6,824 bases of DNA from Bacillota bacterium. GTDB lineage: Bacteria > Bacillota > Sulfobacillia > Thermaerobacterales > Thermaerobacteraceae. The DNA lies in NCBI GenBank assembly GCA_003242195.1, contig QGUQ01000103.1, forward strand, positions 1 to 6,824. The letters run 5' to 3'. Under the pieces are notes generated by a model that was not told the DNA's origin, did no database searches, and saw nothing but the letters and a program-made list of their open reading frames with translations. Made by a program: the position numbers and the translations under genes. Within the stretch, counting starts at the first letter, position 1. Each line of letters opens with the position of its first letter. Positions 5,171-6,824 of this stretch are shown here, piece by piece.

Positions 5171-6824
5171 TCAAGCGACGACCTCCGCGCAGCGGCGGCA
5201 GAGAGCCGGGTGCCGGGCGTCGGCACCCACGTCGGGGACATGCCGCCAGCAGCGCGCACATCGAGGATTGCCGCTGGGGGTCACGGTGACCGTCAGGCCG
5301 GGCACCGTGCTGCCCTCGACGGTCACGGCCTCCCCCGCCGGCCGTCCGCCACCGCCACCCCCGGACGGTCCCCCGTCTCCAGCCGCGGGGACGGCGGCCT
5401 CCCGCGGCGCCAGTTCCACCTCCGAGACGAGGAGCAGCGCCGGCAGATCCCCGAGGTGGCGCCCCAGCAAGGCAGCCAGCTCGCCGGACGGCGCCGCCAG
5501 CGTCACCCGGGCCTCGGCGGGCGTCCCGATGAGCCCCTCGCGCCGGGCCTGCTCCAGGGCGCGGTTGACGTCGTCGCGAACCGCCAGCAGTCGCTCGTAC
5601 CGGCGTAGCACCTCCTCGTCCCGCCACTCCGCCGGCACCTCGGGCATCAGACACAGGTGCACGCTTTCCGGGTCCCCCTGGCGGTGTGGCAGGTGCCACC
5701 AGGCCTCCTCCGCCGTGTGGCAGAGCACGGGCGCCAGGAGGAGTACCAGGGAGCGGAGCACCTCGTAGAGGACCGTCTGGGCGGCCCTCCGCGCCGGGTC
5801 GTCCCGCCGTGAGGCGTAGAGGCGATCCTTGAGCACGTCCAGGTAGAAGGCGCTGAGGTCGATGACGCAGAAGTTGTGGATCGCCTGGTAGACCAGGTGG
5901 TACTGGTACTCATCGTAGGCGTGCCGCACCCGCTCGATCAACTGCGCCAGCCGTGCCAGCGCCCAGCGGTCTAGTTCCGGAAGCTTGGCGTAGGCCACGG
6001 CGTGCCGAGCGGGATCGAAGTCCCCCAGATTGCCCAGAAGGAACCGCAGGGTGTTGCGGATCTTCTTGTAGACCTCCGCCATCTGCCGCAGGATGTCCTC
6101 CGAGATGCGGACGTCGCCCCGGTAATCGGAGGAGACCGCCCACAGCCGCAGCACGTCGGCCCCGTAACGCTGGATGACGTCGTTTGGGTCGACCACGTTG
6201 CCCAGCGACTTGGACATCTTGCGGCCCTCGCCGTCCACCACGAACCCGTGGGTGAGGACCGCCCGGTAGGGGGCCCGGCCGCGGGTGGCGACGGCCGTCA
6301 GCAGGGACGACTGGAACCAGCCCCGGTGCTGGTCCGAACCCTCCAGGTAGAGGTCGGCCGGCCAGGTGAGCTCGTCCCGCGTCTCCAGCACCGCGGCGTG
6401 GCTGGAGCCGGAGTCGAACCAAACGTCCATGATGTCCGTCTCCTTGCGGAAGCCGCCCCGGGCGCCGCAGTGGGGGCAGGCGAACCCCTCGGGCAGGATC
6501 TCCTTCGCCTCCCGGAGGAACCAGGCGTTGGAGCCCTCCCGCCGGAAGAGATCGGCGACGGTGCGGATGGACTCGTCGGTGATCACCGGCTCCTGGCAGG
6601 TCTCGCAGTAGAACACCGGGATGGGGACACCCCAGGCCCGCTGGCGGGAGATGCACCAGTCGCCACGGTCGGCCACCATGTTGCGGATCCGCTCGCGACC
6701 CCAGGCGGGGATCCAGCGCACCTGGTCGATGGCCGCCAGGGCCGGGGCCCGGAAGCCCTCCACGGAGGCGAACCCCTGGGGGGGGCCCCGGAAGATCACC
6801 GCCTGCCGGCAGCCCCACCAGTGG
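5171..6824 (-). CDS. ileS: Isoleucyl-tRNA synthetase, C-terminal part (5' end off the window)
   Basis: The frame is open to the right edge and gives the last 550 of an expected 900-1000 residues. The HIGH motif and most of the N-terminal half are outside. Visible parts, numbered from the window edge: FASVEGFR and WIPAWG, WCISRQRAWGVPIPVFYC with a CX2C...CX2C knuckle (about 73-76 and 116-119), DVWFDSGSSHAAVL, YLEGSDQHRGWFQSSLL, the KMSKS loop (202-206, bases 6206-6220), the anticodon-binding helical domain (DRWALARLAQLI..., FYLDVLKDRLY), and a C-terminal zinc finger with Cys522, Cys525, Cys542 and Cys545. The enzyme charges tRNA-Ile in the cytoplasm and is essential. A Gly-rich linker (about 476-499) precedes the zinc finger. 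The first visible residues depart from conserved family positions, probably from base errors at the window edge. In Firmicutes ileS is often T-box controlled, but its leader is not in view. Confidence 0.97.
   Translation of the reverse strand, partial: HWWGCRQAVIFRGPPQGFASVEGFRAPALAAIDQVRWIPAWGRERIRNMVADRGDWCISRQRAWGVPIPVFYCETCQEPVITDESIRTVADLFRREGSNAWFLREAKEILPEGFACPHCGARGGFRKETDIMDVWFDSGSSHAAVLETRDELTWPADLYLEGSDQHRGWFQSSLLTAVATRGRAPYRAVLTHGFVVDGEGRKMSKSLGNVVDPNDVIQRYGADVLRLWAVSSDYRGDVRISEDILRQMAEVYKKIRNTLRFLLGNLGDFDPARHAVAYAKLPELDRWALARLAQLIERVRHAYDEYQYHLVYQAIHNFCVIDLSAFYLDVLKDRLYASRRDDPARRAAQTVLYEVLRSLVLLLAPVLCHTAEEAWWHLPHRQGDPESVHLCLMPEVPAEWRDEEVLRRYERLLAVRDDVNRALEQARREGLIGTPAEARVTLAAPSGELAALLGRHLGDLPALLLVSEVELAPREAAVPAAGDGGPSGGGGGGRPAGEAVTVEGSTVPGLTVTVTPSGNPRCARCWRHVPDVGADARHPALCRRCAEVVA

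Overview
All supportable genes lie on the minus strand, so transcription runs from high to low coordinates. Base composition is very GC-rich, with strong G/C preference at third codon positions and frequent GTG/TTG starts. A YteA/YlyA-type DksA-like protein, a DUF5665 protein and a fructose-1,6-bisphosphate aldolase/phosphatase typical of archaea and deep-branching thermophilic bacteria point to a high-GC, probably thermophilic member of the Firmicutes (Thermaerobacter-like). The taxonomic call is inference from these families, not from a search.

Layout in transcription order: (1) the C-terminal 550 residues of isoleucyl-tRNA synthetase (ileS), entering from the right edge and ending at 5171; (2) a 107-nt gap holding a perfect 11-bp hairpin; (3) an aspartate/glutamate racemase family gene (5063-4185); (4) a YtcJ-like amidohydrolase (4188-2524) whose GTG start overlaps the racemase stop as GTGA; (5) a 151-nt gap with an AT-rich patch that may be a promoter; (6) fructose-1,6-bisphosphate aldolase/phosphatase (2372-1260); (7) a strong intrinsic terminator (1221-1189); (8) a DUF5665 small membrane protein with an unusually long N-terminal part (ends 522); (9) a 112-nt gap; (10) a YteA-family C4 zinc-finger protein starting with TTG at 409 and running off the left edge. 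No gap without a gene exceeds 300 bases. No tRNA, rRNA, CRISPR, insertion sequence or phage gene was seen.

The frame of the region looks like the Firmicutes ileS - DksA-like (ylyA) - lspA neighbourhood, with a metabolic block (racemase, amidohydrolase, FBP aldolase/phosphatase) between ileS and the DUF5665/YteA pair. The racemase and amidohydrolase are translationally coupled and may act on the same amino-acid-derived substrate. The FBP enzyme would serve gluconeogenesis independently and is closed by its own terminator. I see no clear evidence of a wholly new system. The most notable points are the operon arrangement, an altered metal-site motif in the amidohydrolase, and a cluster of probable base errors at the right end of the window.
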